From contig JBOFIJ010000016.1 of NCBI GenBank assembly GCA_051650105.1, positions 1 through 64,000 of the forward strand: a stretch of DNA of 64,000 nt, written 5' to 3'. This DNA comes from CAMWXW01 sp051650105 (lineage in GTDB: Bacteria > Desulfobacterota > Desulfovibrionia > Desulfovibrionales > Desulfovibrionaceae). Shown one piece after another: positions 1 to 9,983 of the stretch (positions are counted from its first letter, which is position 1; the number at the start of each line of letters is the position of its first letter). Below the pieces are notes generated by a model. The model was not told where the DNA came from. It saw only the letters and a list, made by a program, of their open reading frames with translations, and made no database searches. A program made the position numbers and the translations under genes.

Positions 1-1998
1 ATAATGTTGAATTGTTATTGGAATAACCACTGCTGGATATTCTGATCCTTGCGATTTATGTATTGAAATTGCGTATGCAGGAAGAACTTCATCTAATTCA
101 TCATAGGAATATGATATATTTTTTTCATCAAAACGTACTGTTATTTCCTTTTCTTCTACATTCAAATAGCAGATATATCCAATATCCCCATTGAAAATAT
201 CTTTATCATAATTATTTTTACACTGCATAACTTTATCATCAAGTTTATAAATACGTTCCCCTTTTCGCAAAAAAAGTTCACTGTCATTTAGTGCATTTTG
301 TAAAAGATAATTTAAATTTGATGCTCCTACTGTTCCTTTTAACATTGGACTAAGCACCTGAATGTCTCTTTTGGGGTGCAGCTTGAATCTTCTTGGAATA
401 TGTTCTTTCACGTATTGAATAATTGTTTTGGCTATTTCCTCTGGTTCTTCTACCTTAATAAAATAAAAGTCTGTAAGTTCTTTACTATTATAGGTACTGA
501 GCATTTCTCCTTTATTAATTTTATGGGCATTACATATAATTTGGCTTTCTGATGCTTGTCTAAATATTTCTACTAATTTTACTACTGGTACGGTTGAAGA
601 TTCTATAATATCTTGCAAAACATTTCCAGCTCCAACAGAAGGAAGTTGATTGATATCTCCCACAAAAAGAACAGTTGCTCCTAAAGGAATTGCTTTCAAA
701 AGATGGTACATTAATACAATATCTATCATGGAACTTTCGTCCACAACTAATAGATTACACATAAGGGGATTATCTTCTGTATGGTGAAAACGATCCTCTT
801 TTGGAAGATATTCTAAAAGCCTATGTATTGTTTTTGCTTCTTTCCCTGTTGTTTCACAAAGGCGTTTTGCTGCTCTACCTGTTGGAGCTGCGAGAAGGAT
901 TTTAGCGTGTTCATGGGCGAAAACTTGTAATATTAAATTGGTTATTGTTGTTTTTCCTGTGCCTGGACCACCTGTGAGTATCATTACTTTATTGGCGCTT
1001 GCTTTATGAATTGCTTCTCTTTGTTCTTGTGCTAAATGGAGATTATTTTCTGAAATGATATTTTCAACAGTATTTTGTGCATCTTTGAAACGAGTTGATC
1101 TTGGAGAAGAGATAAGCCTTTGTAAATAGTAGCATATTTTTTTTTCATAGTGATAATAACGTGAAAGGAAAATTCCTTCTTTACCTCCTTCGTGTTCTTC
1201 TACAACAATAATGCCATCTTTTGCTAATTGGATAATGGCATTGCTAACAAGATGATACGAGATACACAAATCGTCACCTGTTTTTGAAATAAGATCTTCT
1301 TTTGGATAGTAAACATGTCCTTCCTCCATAATTTTGCTAAGAAGGTATAAAACGCCTGCCTGTGCTCGCAGAGGGCTTTCTTTATCAAAACCTACTTTCT
1401 GAGCAATAGTATCTGCTGTTAAAAATCCAATTCCTTTTATATCCATTGCTAAGCGATACGGATTCTCTTTTACAATTGTTAATGCCTCTGCACCATAAAA
1501 TTTAAATACTCGTACAGAAAATGCTGGTGTTATTCCGTGGGGTTGTAGAAACATTATTATTGAACGCACTGTATTTTGTTCCTCCGAGCTTTCTTTTATG
1601 CGTTCTATAGTGGTTTGACTAATGCCTTTAATAATACGAAGTCTATCTGGCATTTTGTCTATTATATCTAGACTGTGTTCTCCAAATTCATTCACAATAC
1701 GCTCAGCAATTTTTTGTCCTATTCCCTTTATTATACCAGAACCTAAATATGCTTTTATGGAAGAAATAGTAGAAGGAGGAAGAATTTCTGTGTGTTCCAT
1801 TTTTATTTGTTTGCCAAATTTAGGATCTTCCACCCAAGTACCTCTTATTTTTATGGTAGAGCCTATAGTGGGAGTATGGATAACACCAACTGCTGTGAAG
1901 GGCCCTGTATCTACATTTTTCATACGCAATACAGTATATCCATTATCTGCATTGTGGTAGACTATTCTTTCAATAGTGCCCTGTATCTCTGACTTCAT
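1..1998 (-). CDS. recD2: RecD2-type ATP-dependent DNA helicase, C-terminus cut by window edge
   Basis: The frame is open for 666 codons from the ATG at 1998 to the window edge, so the 3' end is missing; RecD2 proteins are usually 720-750 residues. An upstream GAGG supports the start. The N-terminal third has an OB-like segment and helix-hairpin-helix repeats (GSGIIKGIGQKIAERI). The helicase core shows Walker A GGPGTGKTT, the DESSMID box, GDINQLPSVG and, at the edge, the SIHKSQGSEYPAVVIP motif of superfamily 1B. RecD2 acts as a 5'-3' helicase in DNA repair outside RecBCD. The next gene, rfbC, lies almost 1 kb away on the same strand, so this gene is probably transcribed alone. Confidence 0.93.
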   Translation of the reverse strand, partial: MKSEIQGTIERIVYHNADNGYTVLRMKNVDTGPFTAVGVIHTPTIGSTIKIRGTWVEDPKFGKQIKMEHTEILPPSTISSIKAYLGSGIIKGIGQKIAERIVNEFGEHSLDIIDKMPDRLRIIKGISQTTIERIKESSEEQNTVRSIIMFLQPHGITPAFSVRVFKFYGAEALTIVKENPYRLAMDIKGIGFLTADTIAQKVGFDKESPLRAQAGVLYLLSKIMEEGHVYYPKEDLISKTGDDLCISYHLVSNAIIQLAKDGIIVVEEHEGGKEGIFLSRYYHYEKKICYYLQRLISSPRSTRFKDAQNTVENIISENNLHLAQEQREAIHKASANKVMILTGGPGTGKTTITNLILQVFAHEHAKILLAAPTGRAAKRLCETTGKEAKTIHRLLEYLPKEDRFHHTEDNPLMCNLLVVDESSMIDIVLMYHLLKAIPLGATVLFVGDINQLPSVGAGNVLQDIIESSTVPVVKLVEIFRQASESQIICNAHKINKGEMLSTYNSKELTDFYFIKVEEPEEIAKTIIQYVKEHIPRRFKLHPKRDIQVLSPMLKGTVGASNLNYLLQNALNDSELFLRKGERIYKLDDKVMQCKNNYDKDIFNGDIGYICYLNVEEKEITVRFDEKNISYSYDELDEVLPAYAISIHKSQGSEYPAVVIPITIQHY

Positions 1999-2984
1999 TG
2001 CGGTATATTCCTCTTTTTTCTATTGTAGCAAGTGCATATCCCTTTGTAAATAGATCTTCCTGGCTCATTAATGTATTATCCTTCTTAGAGAAATATATAG
2101 TATATTTTTGTTTATTGTTGAATGCAGATAGTATTACAGAAAATGGAAGAAGATTACATCATATATGTTTTTTTCTATACCATACACAAATATAGTACTT
2201 CTTTATTGAAAAATGGTGGGTATACAACATGTTCTTTGACAGGACCTTATGGATGAATGAAAAATATATAGTACTGTAGAGCAAAAAAATGTCTGTTTTC
2301 TGGAGCCTTTTGCTTATGTATTGGTGGATTGTTTTATAGAATAATTTTTATGGTATAACTATGTGATGGAATACCATAAATTCTTATAGTACACTTGTTG
2401 TATCGTTATCCATATTGTGAGATAGTTCTTGGTTACTTTGAGTATTTCTTATATCGCAGGAATTATATTATTGAGCATTACATATAGTGTGAACGTGTTC
2501 TGTTAGGAAAAAATAGTATCTGATAAAGTATATTGTTATATAAAACAGCTTTTTATTTTCTACACAATAGTATTCAAAAATTGTTTTGTTTAGTAGTATA
2601 CAGTGCCCTGTTTAGCACGGTAGAAATATACGCTATAGCTATATAATGTGTATCTTTTTGTAGAAAATAATATGTTTGATGCTGCCTATATTATACAAGA
2701 CACATCTTTATAAAATGCTTTTTTTATACCATAATTATTTCAGTAGAACGTGCAAGATACGGAATCTATTTTTGCTATGTATTAAACATAATGGAATAAT
2801 GCAGAACAGAGGCCACTATTGTGTTATACTGTATTGTTATTGGTTTTTTTGCTTAATATGGCTTTATTTTGTGAAAAATAGGGGTTCTATTCCAGTATTT
2901 TTTCTTATTTTATAAAATAGATATTCCAATAGGGGTATTGCTCTAAAGCAATTTTTTGATATTTTTTAGCAGAAAGTGCTGCAT
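1999..2984. other. Long intergenic region without a supported gene
   Basis: Almost 1 kb between the helicase start and rfbC. The open frames here are short and hydrophobic or low-complexity, without ribosome binding sites or recognisable motifs. I saw no tRNA T-loop signature. The only clear signal is a terminator-like hairpin at 2937-2957. The stretch may be decayed gene remnants or hold a small RNA. Confidence 0.6.
2937..2957 (+). terminator. Terminator-like hairpin on the plus strand
   Basis: ATTGCT-CTAA-AGCAAT forms a 6-bp stem with a 4-nt loop, followed directly by six T. It points along the plus strand, although both flanking genes are on the minus strand. It therefore has no obvious gene to terminate. 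Confidence 0.35.
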
Positions 2985-3503
2985 TTATAAAAAGGGAGCG
3001 TGGCTATCTTGTTCAGAAAGGATGGGCTCTGAACATAGGGGCCATGTTATTTGTATTGTTGGATCTTGATAATGAATGCTTCGTTGGTGTTTCGCCATAT
3101 AGTACCGAGAGCAGGCATAAAAGACATCGGCTGTTTCTGAAAGAGTATAAAAAGCATGGCCAAAGCCTTCAGGGATCCACAATTGTTCGTGAGTGCTATC
3201 ATTAAGAATTCTTCCGTACCATTTTGTATATGTTGGAGAGTTTTTTCGTAAATCGACGGCGACATCATAGATACTGCCAGACATAATAGAGACAAGTTTT
3301 CCTTGTTGCTCTTTAGATTGATGATGGATACCGCGAAGAACTCCTCTTACAGAACGAGAATGATTCCATTGTACTAAGTTAGGAATAGCATATTCTTCCA
3401 TTATGGAACTTCTAAAATTTTCCAAAAAGAACCCGCGTTCATCTTGAAATACCTTTGGTTGAAAAATGAGTAGTCCTTCTAAAGGGGTTGTAAGAACATT
3501 CAT
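2985..3503 (-). CDS. rfbC: dTDP-4-dehydrorhamnose 3,5-epimerase
   Basis: 172 residues, close to the usual 180. Recognised by the RmlC cupin pattern: FQDERGFFLENFR near residue 20, the catalytic histidine in VLRGIHHQ, then VDLRKNSPT and IPEGFGHAFYTLS. It epimerises C3 and C5 of dTDP-4-keto-6-deoxyglucose for surface polysaccharide synthesis. It is third in the rfbB-rfbA-rfbC order and starts 7 nt after rfbA stops. An AAGGA lies rather far (11 nt) upstream of the start, so it may depend on translational coupling. The usual fourth gene, rfbD, is not here. Confidence 0.94.
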   Translation of the reverse strand: MNVLTTPLEGLLIFQPKVFQDERGFFLENFRSSIMEEYAIPNLVQWNHSRSVRGVLRGIHHQSKEQQGKLVSIMSGSIYDVAVDLRKNSPTYTKWYGRILNDSTHEQLWIPEGFGHAFYTLSETADVFYACSRYYMAKHQRSIHYQDPTIQITWPLCSEPILSEQDSHAPFL

Positions 3504-3510
3504 GTAGATA

Positions 3511-4383
3511 TTATTCCTTTATACTCTCTAAAAGATATTGTCCATATTCTGTCTTATATAGTGGCTTTGCCAAAGTTTCTAATTGCTCCGCAGTAATGTA
3601 TCCTTTACGATACGCAATTTCTTCCAAACAGGCGATTTTTACTCCATGTCGTTCTTCTATGGTTTTTACAAAGAGGCCCGCTTCTAGAAGAGTATTGTGT
3701 GTTCCTGTATCAAGCCACGCCATACCCCTTTTAAAACATTCTACGGTGAGTCTTTTTTCGTTAAGATAGAGCATATTTAAATCTGTAATTTCTAATTCTC
3801 CTCTTGCTGAGGGAGTTAATTTCTTTGTTTGTTCCACAACGTCAGGTGGATAAAAATAAAGACCTGTAATGGCAAAGTTAGATTCTGGATGATTTGGTTT
3901 TTCTACTAGTTTGGTAGCGTGTCCTTGTGCATTAAAGTGTACGACTCCATATTGTCTTGGATCTTTTACTTTTGTTGCAAAAATAGTTGCATGGTCTTTG
4001 TTTTCAAAAGCATTGTTAAGAGATGTCGAGAGATCACTTCCAAAAAAGATATTGTCTCCTAAAATAAGAGTTGTGGCACAGTCTTTAATAACGTGTTCTG
4101 TAAGTAGGAATGCCTGGGCTATCCCTTCTGGTTGTTTTTGTATTATATATTGTATTGTTAACCCAAGAGCAGAACCATCTTCAAAAAGTTTTTCAAAATG
4201 CCCAAGGTCTTGCGGTGTTGAAATAATAATAATATCACGTATTCCAGCGAGCATAAGAACACTTAAAGGGTAATATACCATGGGTTTATCGTATATCGGT
4301 AAAAGTTGTTTCACTATGGGACGAGTAAGAGGGTATAATCTTGTTCCAGACCCTCCAGCAAGCACTATTCCTTTATGTTGCAT
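3511..4383 (-). CDS. rfbA: Glucose-1-phosphate thymidylyltransferase
   Basis: 290 residues, the normal length for RmlA. The N-terminal nucleotide-binding motif GIVLAGGSGTRLYPLT is complete, followed by KQLLPIYDKPM and the LILGDNIFFG motif, and MAWLDTGTH towards the C-terminus. It makes dTDP-glucose from dTTP and glucose-1-phosphate, the entry step for dTDP-sugars. A GGTGG element sits six bases before the ATG. The 81-nt gap after rfbB holds no gene, so this is probably one transcript with rfbB. Confidence 0.96.
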   Translation of the reverse strand: MQHKGIVLAGGSGTRLYPLTRPIVKQLLPIYDKPMVYYPLSVLMLAGIRDIIIISTPQDLGHFEKLFEDGSALGLTIQYIIQKQPEGIAQAFLLTEHVIKDCATTLILGDNIFFGSDLSTSLNNAFENKDHATIFATKVKDPRQYGVVHFNAQGHATKLVEKPNHPESNFAITGLYFYPPDVVEQTKKLTPSARGELEITDLNMLYLNEKRLTVECFKRGMAWLDTGTHNTLLEAGLFVKTIEERHGVKIACLEEIAYRKGYITAEQLETLAKPLYKTEYGQYLLESIKE

Positions 4384-4464
4384 TATATACCACCATTATA
4401 AGATATTGTTATTGTATATAAGTATGACTGAACGTTTTTTCTCAGCAAAGAATATTCCTCTTTG

Positions 4465-5520
4465 TTATTTTGTTTTATTCTTCATAAAAGCCATCCATTC
4501 TATGTAGTCACTTTTCTCTTCAATAGAATGCACCCACTCTGTATTGTCTCGGTACCATAATAACGTTTTTTCAAGTCCTGAAGAGAGATTTTTTTTTGCT
4601 TTCCAGCCAAGAGTATTTTCTATTTTATGTGCATTAATTGCGTAGCGAAAATCGTGTCCGGCTCTGTCTTCTACATAACGTATTTGTTCAGAATATTTTG
4701 TAGGCTTAGGCAGTATATTGTCTAAGATGGCACAGAGCATATAAACAAGATTCTTATTACTTAGTTCATTATTTCCACCTATGTTATATGTTTCGCCAAT
4801 AGAGCCTGTATTACGAATAAGTTCTATTGCATCGCAATGGTCTTCTACATAAAGCCAATCTCGTATATTTTCTCCGGTACCGTATATAGGGAGTTCCTTT
4901 CCTTCTATTGCTCTTGAAAACATGAGAGGAATAAGCTTCTCAGGATATTGTCGTGGACCATAATTATTTGAGCAATTTGTAATTATTGCAGGTAATCCAT
5001 ACGTTGCTACATAACTTCTCACTAAATGATCGCTTGATGCCTTCGATGCAGAATACGGGCTACTCGGTTTATATGGGTGTTCTTCTGTAAAGGGTGCTTC
5101 TGTAGTAGAAAGGCTCCCAAATACCTCATCTGTTGAAATATGGATAAACCTAAATTCTTTTTTAGGCAGTGATGCACAATATTCACGGCTTATCTCTAAA
5201 AGGTTGAATGTGCCCATAATATTTGTTTCTATAAATTCATGTGGAAAATAGATAGATCTATCTACATGTGTTTCTGCTGCAAAATGTACGATGGCATCTA
5301 TTGAATGTTCTTTACATAATTGGCGTAGTAGCGGAGTATTATTTATAGTATCATGAATAAATATGTGGCGTGGATTGTTTACTACGGATACAAGATTTGA
5401 TAGAGAACCGCTATATGTAAGAGCATCTAATGTGATAATGGTATGTCCATTTTCTATAGATTGTAATACATATGAAGAGCCAATGAAGCCAGCTCCTCCT
5501 GTTACAAGTATGGTTGCCAT
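4465..5520 (-). CDS. rfbB: dTDP-glucose 4,6-dehydratase
   Basis: 351 residues from the ATG at 5520, which has GGAG at proper spacing. A TTG four codons upstream is possible but would put the start inside the ribosome binding site. It is an extended short-chain dehydrogenase: NAD-binding GGAGFIGS at the N-terminus, HFAAETHVDRSI, the catalytic threonine/aspartate/glutamate region STDEVFGSL, and YSASKA carrying the catalytic YxxxK. It converts dTDP-glucose to dTDP-4-keto-6-deoxyglucose. First gene of the rfb cluster; the region upstream separates it from the GGDEF-EAL gene, which is also on the minus strand. Confidence 0.96.
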   Translation of the reverse strand: MATILVTGGAGFIGSSYVLQSIENGHTIITLDALTYSGSLSNLVSVVNNPRHIFIHDTINNTPLLRQLCKEHSIDAIVHFAAETHVDRSIYFPHEFIETNIMGTFNLLEISREYCASLPKKEFRFIHISTDEVFGSLSTTEAPFTEEHPYKPSSPYSASKASSDHLVRSYVATYGLPAIITNCSNNYGPRQYPEKLIPLMFSRAIEGKELPIYGTGENIRDWLYVEDHCDAIELIRNTGSIGETYNIGGNNELSNKNLVYMLCAILDNILPKPTKYSEQIRYVEDRAGHDFRYAINAHKIENTLGWKAKKNLSSGLEKTLLWYRDNTEWVHSIEEKSDYIEWMAFMKNKTK

Positions 5521-5643
5521 GTACTTCTCCAAGAAATATTTGATACGTGTAAGATGTCTTTACTATGTATTCTAAGGGGTCTCATTTTATTTGTTTTTAT
5601 GCTAGAATGCAAGAATATATTCTTTTTTTAAATGGCTTGTGGA

Positions 5644-8600
5644 CTATGAAGAAGAATATAATTGTATATATTCTAAGGCTTCTTGTTCTCCTAATGGTCT
5701 ACTAAATAAATATCCTTGAACAGCTTCACAACCACAATCTATAATGGTGGCTAATTGTTCTTCTGTTTCTACTCCTTCTGCTACAATGTTCATTCCTAAT
5801 CCATGTGCTAAAGAAGCTATTGCTCTCACTATTTCTATACTGCCATCATTTGCTTCAGAAGACAGATTCATTATAAATGTTCTGTCTATCTTTATGGTAT
5901 CTACTGGAAATTTTTGTAAATATGCCATAGAAGAGTATCCAGTTCCAAAATCATCTATTGCTATATGTACTCCCATAGATCGCAGAGAATTAAAACTCTT
6001 CATTGCATTGAGAGGATCACTCATAATAGTTGTTTCAGTAATTTCTAGCTTAAGTTGTTCTGGAGCAAGCTTGGTTTTTCTAAGAATTTCTCCTATTGTA
6101 TTTGTTAGGGTGGATTGCACAGCTTGCTTAGCTGAAAGGTTCACGGAAATAGTAAACTGAGAACTTTGTGGCTCTTTGACAACCCATGAATGCATAATGC
6201 GACATGCTTCTTCTAATACCCAATTTCCTATAGTAACAATATGTCCATTTTCTTCTGCAATGGGGATAAATTTATTTGGAGGAACTATTCCTCTTTCTGG
6301 GTGATTCCAACGAATGAGTGCTTCAAAGCCCAAAAGTGTTTTATCTGCTGTTGATATAATTGGCTGAAAATCTAGGTATAATTGATTGTTGGTCACCGCA
6401 TTTGCTAAGTCATTTTCCAAGGAAACGTAATCCAGCATTTGTTGATGCATTGCTTGATCAAAAACCCTAAATCTTCCTTTTCCATTACTTTTTGCATCAT
6501 ACATCGCAATATCTGCGTCTCTCATTAATGATTGTGCTGAGTCGTATGTTGATGCATCAAGAACAATACCTATTGTTGTTGCTGTTCGTAATTCTTTGCC
6601 ATCAATAAAAATAGGTTGTTCTATTGCTTTTAATATACGTTTTGCTACTGCTAGGGCTTCATGTGTAGAATGCAAATTTTCTAAGATAATTGCAAATTCA
6701 TCTCCGCCCAATCTCGCAACTGTATCTTGAGCTCGCAATAGTGCAAGCATGCGTTTTGAAACTTCTATAAGGAGTAAATCTCCCGTATTGTGTCCGTGGG
6801 TGTCGTTTATTAATTTAAATCTATCTAAATCTAGCATAAATACAGCAAAACGATATTCTGCATTTCTTTGCACTCTGCGTATTGCATGCTCTATTCTATC
6901 ATTCATTAATACTCTATTTGGAAGACCTGTAAGAGGATCATGCAGTGCCATTGTTGTTAATTGTTTTTCATTGTTATAGCGTTCTATTGCTATAGCTACT
7001 TGCTCACCTATTGCTATCATAAGCTCTTTATCTCGTTTTGAATAGGTGCCATTAGATTCAGAGAGGGTTCTGTATGTTGTTATTGTTCCTACTATTGTAT
7101 TGCGAACGCGAAGTGGTGTAGAGAGCCATGTTTTAGCATTGTGAGAAGATTCTTCTATAAATAATATTTGTTTTCCTGACTGGAGAACATTATTGATATA
7201 TACTGGTATTTCTTGGTCTTCATATAATAATGGATTTTGTTCCGTATCGTCTTGATCATCTTCTAAATAGGGATATTCTATATTATTGTTTTCAGAATTC
7301 CATAAACTTACTAAAAGGTTGCTATAGCCGACATAGCGTTTTAATATTGTATGAATAGCTCTAAATAATTCTTTAGGTTCTCTAGTAATATTTACTGCAC
7401 TTGAAATAAGGAAAATAATTCTTGTTATATTCTCAGTTTCTTTTCTTTCTGTAATATCTGAAAGAGACCCTACAATTGCATTAATAGTATTTTCTGAAGA
7501 ATAATCTACGGCTGCTCTTGCATGAATCCATTTCCACGTTTCTGAATTGTTTGTCTTAATTCTAAAGATGCAATCACATTTATCTAACTTATTATTCCTT
7601 AAAAGAGAAATATGATTTTGGAGATTTGCAATATCTTCTAAATGCACTTTTGCAAGAATATATTTTGCAATTGTGTAGCTATTTTGTTCTTTTTCTGGGA
7701 TTGAAAGAATTTCATTGCTTTTTTGCGAAAGGTATAAAGAATTATCTTTGGAAGACCATTCCCACATACCCTCGTCACTGGCAGAAAGTATCATTGAATA
7801 TCGTCTTTTGCTTTTTTCTAATTCAAAAAATTCTTCTTTTCTTTGTGTAATATCTTGCATGCTTTGTATAATACCAAACACGGTATTTTCTGTTGTGTAT
7901 ATGCGTGCTGCGTACGAAAATAAATATTTGCCCTTATTATTGTCAAGATATGGGCAGAATGCTTCTAGTGCAATAGAATCCTTTTCTTTCTCATTAGTAT
8001 TGCCTGGGTGGGAATTGCTAAAGAAATAATCACAAGCCATAGCTCTTTTTACACCATAAAAAGGAAGGCTATATGCCCCGTCTGCTTTACCAATCATATC
8101 ATCAGCAGATGTTTTTGTTAATTTTTCAAGTGCCGTATTCCATGCTATAATAGAGCCATGAGTGTCTAGAATAAACGCTGGGTCTGGAAGAAAATTGATA
8201 ATAGAGCTTATATTCTGGGAAAGGGGTTCTAATTCTTTGTTTATTGTGTGTAAAGAGGAGATATCAAAAAGAAAAATATCCAAAATAGCTTCATTATGCA
8301 TTGTACCTGAATAAACAGAAATACTATATAGTTTTTCTTGAGAGTGTTTCTTTGAAAATAGTGAAAGAATATGTGATTTTGTTACACTGTTATTTTTAGC
8401 ATATTCTAGAATAGTATTCACGGTGGTGATATCAAAATCTGAAAATATAGTACTTCCAAGGAGGGTTCTTTTTTGAGAAAATTCGTTTATAAATGTTGTA
8501 TTTGCATATATGTACTGTCCTTTTATGTTTATCCTTGCTATAGATAATGGCATTATATCGAGTATATGAGTGAGAAAATTGTCGTTCTTATAAACTTGTA

Positions 8601-9765
8601 CCAGTACAAATGTAGGCAGTATACTATCTACTACATATATTGGGTATACATCAAAAGAACATTGTGTGTTTTGTAACGTATACAACGTAACTCTACTGGC
8701 TTTTTTGGTATCCTGTATGTTCTGGAATATTGTTGCAAGTTGTGTATCATTTTTTGCAAAAGCGGAAATATTTTTTCCTATACTTTCTTTAGCATTATAG
8801 CCAAGAATTATTTCTATTTCTTGAGATACAGTCTGGACAGTGCCATTTTGTGTTATTTGTAAAAGGAAATAGTTGTGTAAAGCATTGTTTGAGAGGCCTG
8901 TTGTTTTAACAAGAAAATATTCTTTTTTTCTCCATAGATATTGTATAATCAAGAGTATGAATCCAAGGCTAATACCTATCAATACTATGTAGTGTGGAGT
9001 ATACGGTATAGTGTCTTCTGTATTCTTTTCTACGGTATTTACATTTCTGATAGCATTATTGACAGTGTGTATTAATTCTGTATGTTCTTTTGAAAAGTAT
9101 GGATTTATATTCATTGTAAAAAGAGGTGTTTTATATTCAATGATGTGAGGGCTATTTGTGAATGTTGCCAAAATATCTTTATTTAAAATACATGCTTGTA
9201 TTTTTTGAGAAGCCATAGCTTCTAACATATCGTTAATTGAAGGATATATTTGAAGAATAAATTGGGGATAATAGCTTACAAGAATTTCGAGAGGCAGACC
9301 GCATTCTTCGGTATAGCCAATGGGAATAGTGCTAAATAGAGCAAGGGATGTAAAATTTTGTAAAGTTAATAACGTATCATGAAAAATAGTATATTCAATG
9401 GTGAGGAGAGGATCACCTTTAACGAGTGTTGCGGGAATTTCCTTTGTTTTTGCAGAAAATAGAGGTTCTATGCCTATATAAAAGGTACCTGGGTCTTTAA
9501 GAAGCAATTTTTCTACAGTATTTGTTGGAACTTTTTTAAAAGAAAGAATACGTATTTCGGCAAGAGCATTTTCTATAAGAGAGGGAATTATTCCTACAAG
9601 TTTATTGTTTTTGTCTTCATAAAAATAAGGTGGTAATAAAATATCGTATAACGCTGTTACTTGTGACGCAGAATCGTTACCACGTAAAGCGGGTATGGAG
9701 TTAAGAATGGGTACAGACAAAAATAGCAGTACTAGTATTATACTATATGGGAATTTGTTCTTCAT
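5644..9765 (-). CDS. Membrane sensor diguanylate cyclase/phosphodiesterase (SBP-PAS-GAF-GGDEF-EAL)
   Basis: About 1373 residues from ATG 9765. The N-terminus is a signal peptide or anchor. A periplasmic segment resembling extracellular solute-binding family 3 follows to about residue 250, then one membrane helix (about 256-278), several PAS/PAC units (IIAWNTALEKLT; MQDITQRKE), a GAF-like domain, a GGDEF domain with intact GGDEF near residue 1020, and an EAL domain starting with FEALIRWNHP near 1147. An RxxD inhibition site (RAQD) lies five residues before GGDEF. EAL motifs AIDDFGTGYSS, IKIDRTF and EGVETEEQ are complete. Both cyclic-di-GMP synthesis and breakdown are therefore possible, under control of a periplasmic ligand. 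A TTG six codons upstream is an alternative start. Confidence 0.93.
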   Translation of the reverse strand: MKNKFPYSIILVLLFLSVPILNSIPALRGNDSASQVTALYDILLPPYFYEDKNNKLVGIIPSLIENALAEIRILSFKKVPTNTVEKLLLKDPGTFYIGIEPLFSAKTKEIPATLVKGDPLLTIEYTIFHDTLLTLQNFTSLALFSTIPIGYTEECGLPLEILVSYYPQFILQIYPSINDMLEAMASQKIQACILNKDILATFTNSPHIIEYKTPLFTMNINPYFSKEHTELIHTVNNAIRNVNTVEKNTEDTIPYTPHYIVLIGISLGFILLIIQYLWRKKEYFLVKTTGLSNNALHNYFLLQITQNGTVQTVSQEIEIILGYNAKESIGKNISAFAKNDTQLATIFQNIQDTKKASRVTLYTLQNTQCSFDVYPIYVVDSILPTFVLVQVYKNDNFLTHILDIMPLSIARINIKGQYIYANTTFINEFSQKRTLLGSTIFSDFDITTVNTILEYAKNNSVTKSHILSLFSKKHSQEKLYSISVYSGTMHNEAILDIFLFDISSLHTINKELEPLSQNISSIINFLPDPAFILDTHGSIIAWNTALEKLTKTSADDMIGKADGAYSLPFYGVKRAMACDYFFSNSHPGNTNEKEKDSIALEAFCPYLDNNKGKYLFSYAARIYTTENTVFGIIQSMQDITQRKEEFFELEKSKRRYSMILSASDEGMWEWSSKDNSLYLSQKSNEILSIPEKEQNSYTIAKYILAKVHLEDIANLQNHISLLRNNKLDKCDCIFRIKTNNSETWKWIHARAAVDYSSENTINAIVGSLSDITERKETENITRIIFLISSAVNITREPKELFRAIHTILKRYVGYSNLLVSLWNSENNNIEYPYLEDDQDDTEQNPLLYEDQEIPVYINNVLQSGKQILFIEESSHNAKTWLSTPLRVRNTIVGTITTYRTLSESNGTYSKRDKELMIAIGEQVAIAIERYNNEKQLTTMALHDPLTGLPNRVLMNDRIEHAIRRVQRNAEYRFAVFMLDLDRFKLINDTHGHNTGDLLLIEVSKRMLALLRAQDTVARLGGDEFAIILENLHSTHEALAVAKRILKAIEQPIFIDGKELRTATTIGIVLDASTYDSAQSLMRDADIAMYDAKSNGKGRFRVFDQAMHQQMLDYVSLENDLANAVTNNQLYLDFQPIISTADKTLLGFEALIRWNHPERGIVPPNKFIPIAEENGHIVTIGNWVLEEACRIMHSWVVKEPQSSQFTISVNLSAKQAVQSTLTNTIGEILRKTKLAPEQLKLEITETTIMSDPLNAMKSFNSLRSMGVHIAIDDFGTGYSSMAYLQKFPVDTIKIDRTFIMNLSSEANDGSIEIVRAIASLAHGLGMNIVAEGVETEEQLATIIDCGCEAVQGYLFSRPLGEQEALEYIQLYSSS

Positions 9766-9983
9766 GGCTTTTTCTGTATGCAAATAGCGTACATTTCACT
9801 ATACGATACAACAGATATTTTGTATATACCACGTGCATAAATTTTGATATTTTGTGATATATTTTCAAGGAAAGAATAAAAAGCCTTGACCTTTAATAAA
9901 AAATTGTGCAGAATGTGCCTAACAGAACGTGCTTGAGGATGAAGAACATTCACACGCACCTGATTTTACTCTTTGAGGTTTTT

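Noticed and set aside
1622..1960. Open frame of 112 codons on the plus strand
   Set aside because: It lies antisense to the RecD2-type helicase, whose motifs are complete; it has no ribosome binding site.
2676..2915. Open frame of 79 codons in the gap before rfbC
   Set aside because: Cys/Phe/Leu/Tyr-rich composition typical of AT-rich non-coding DNA, no ribosome binding site and no family motif.
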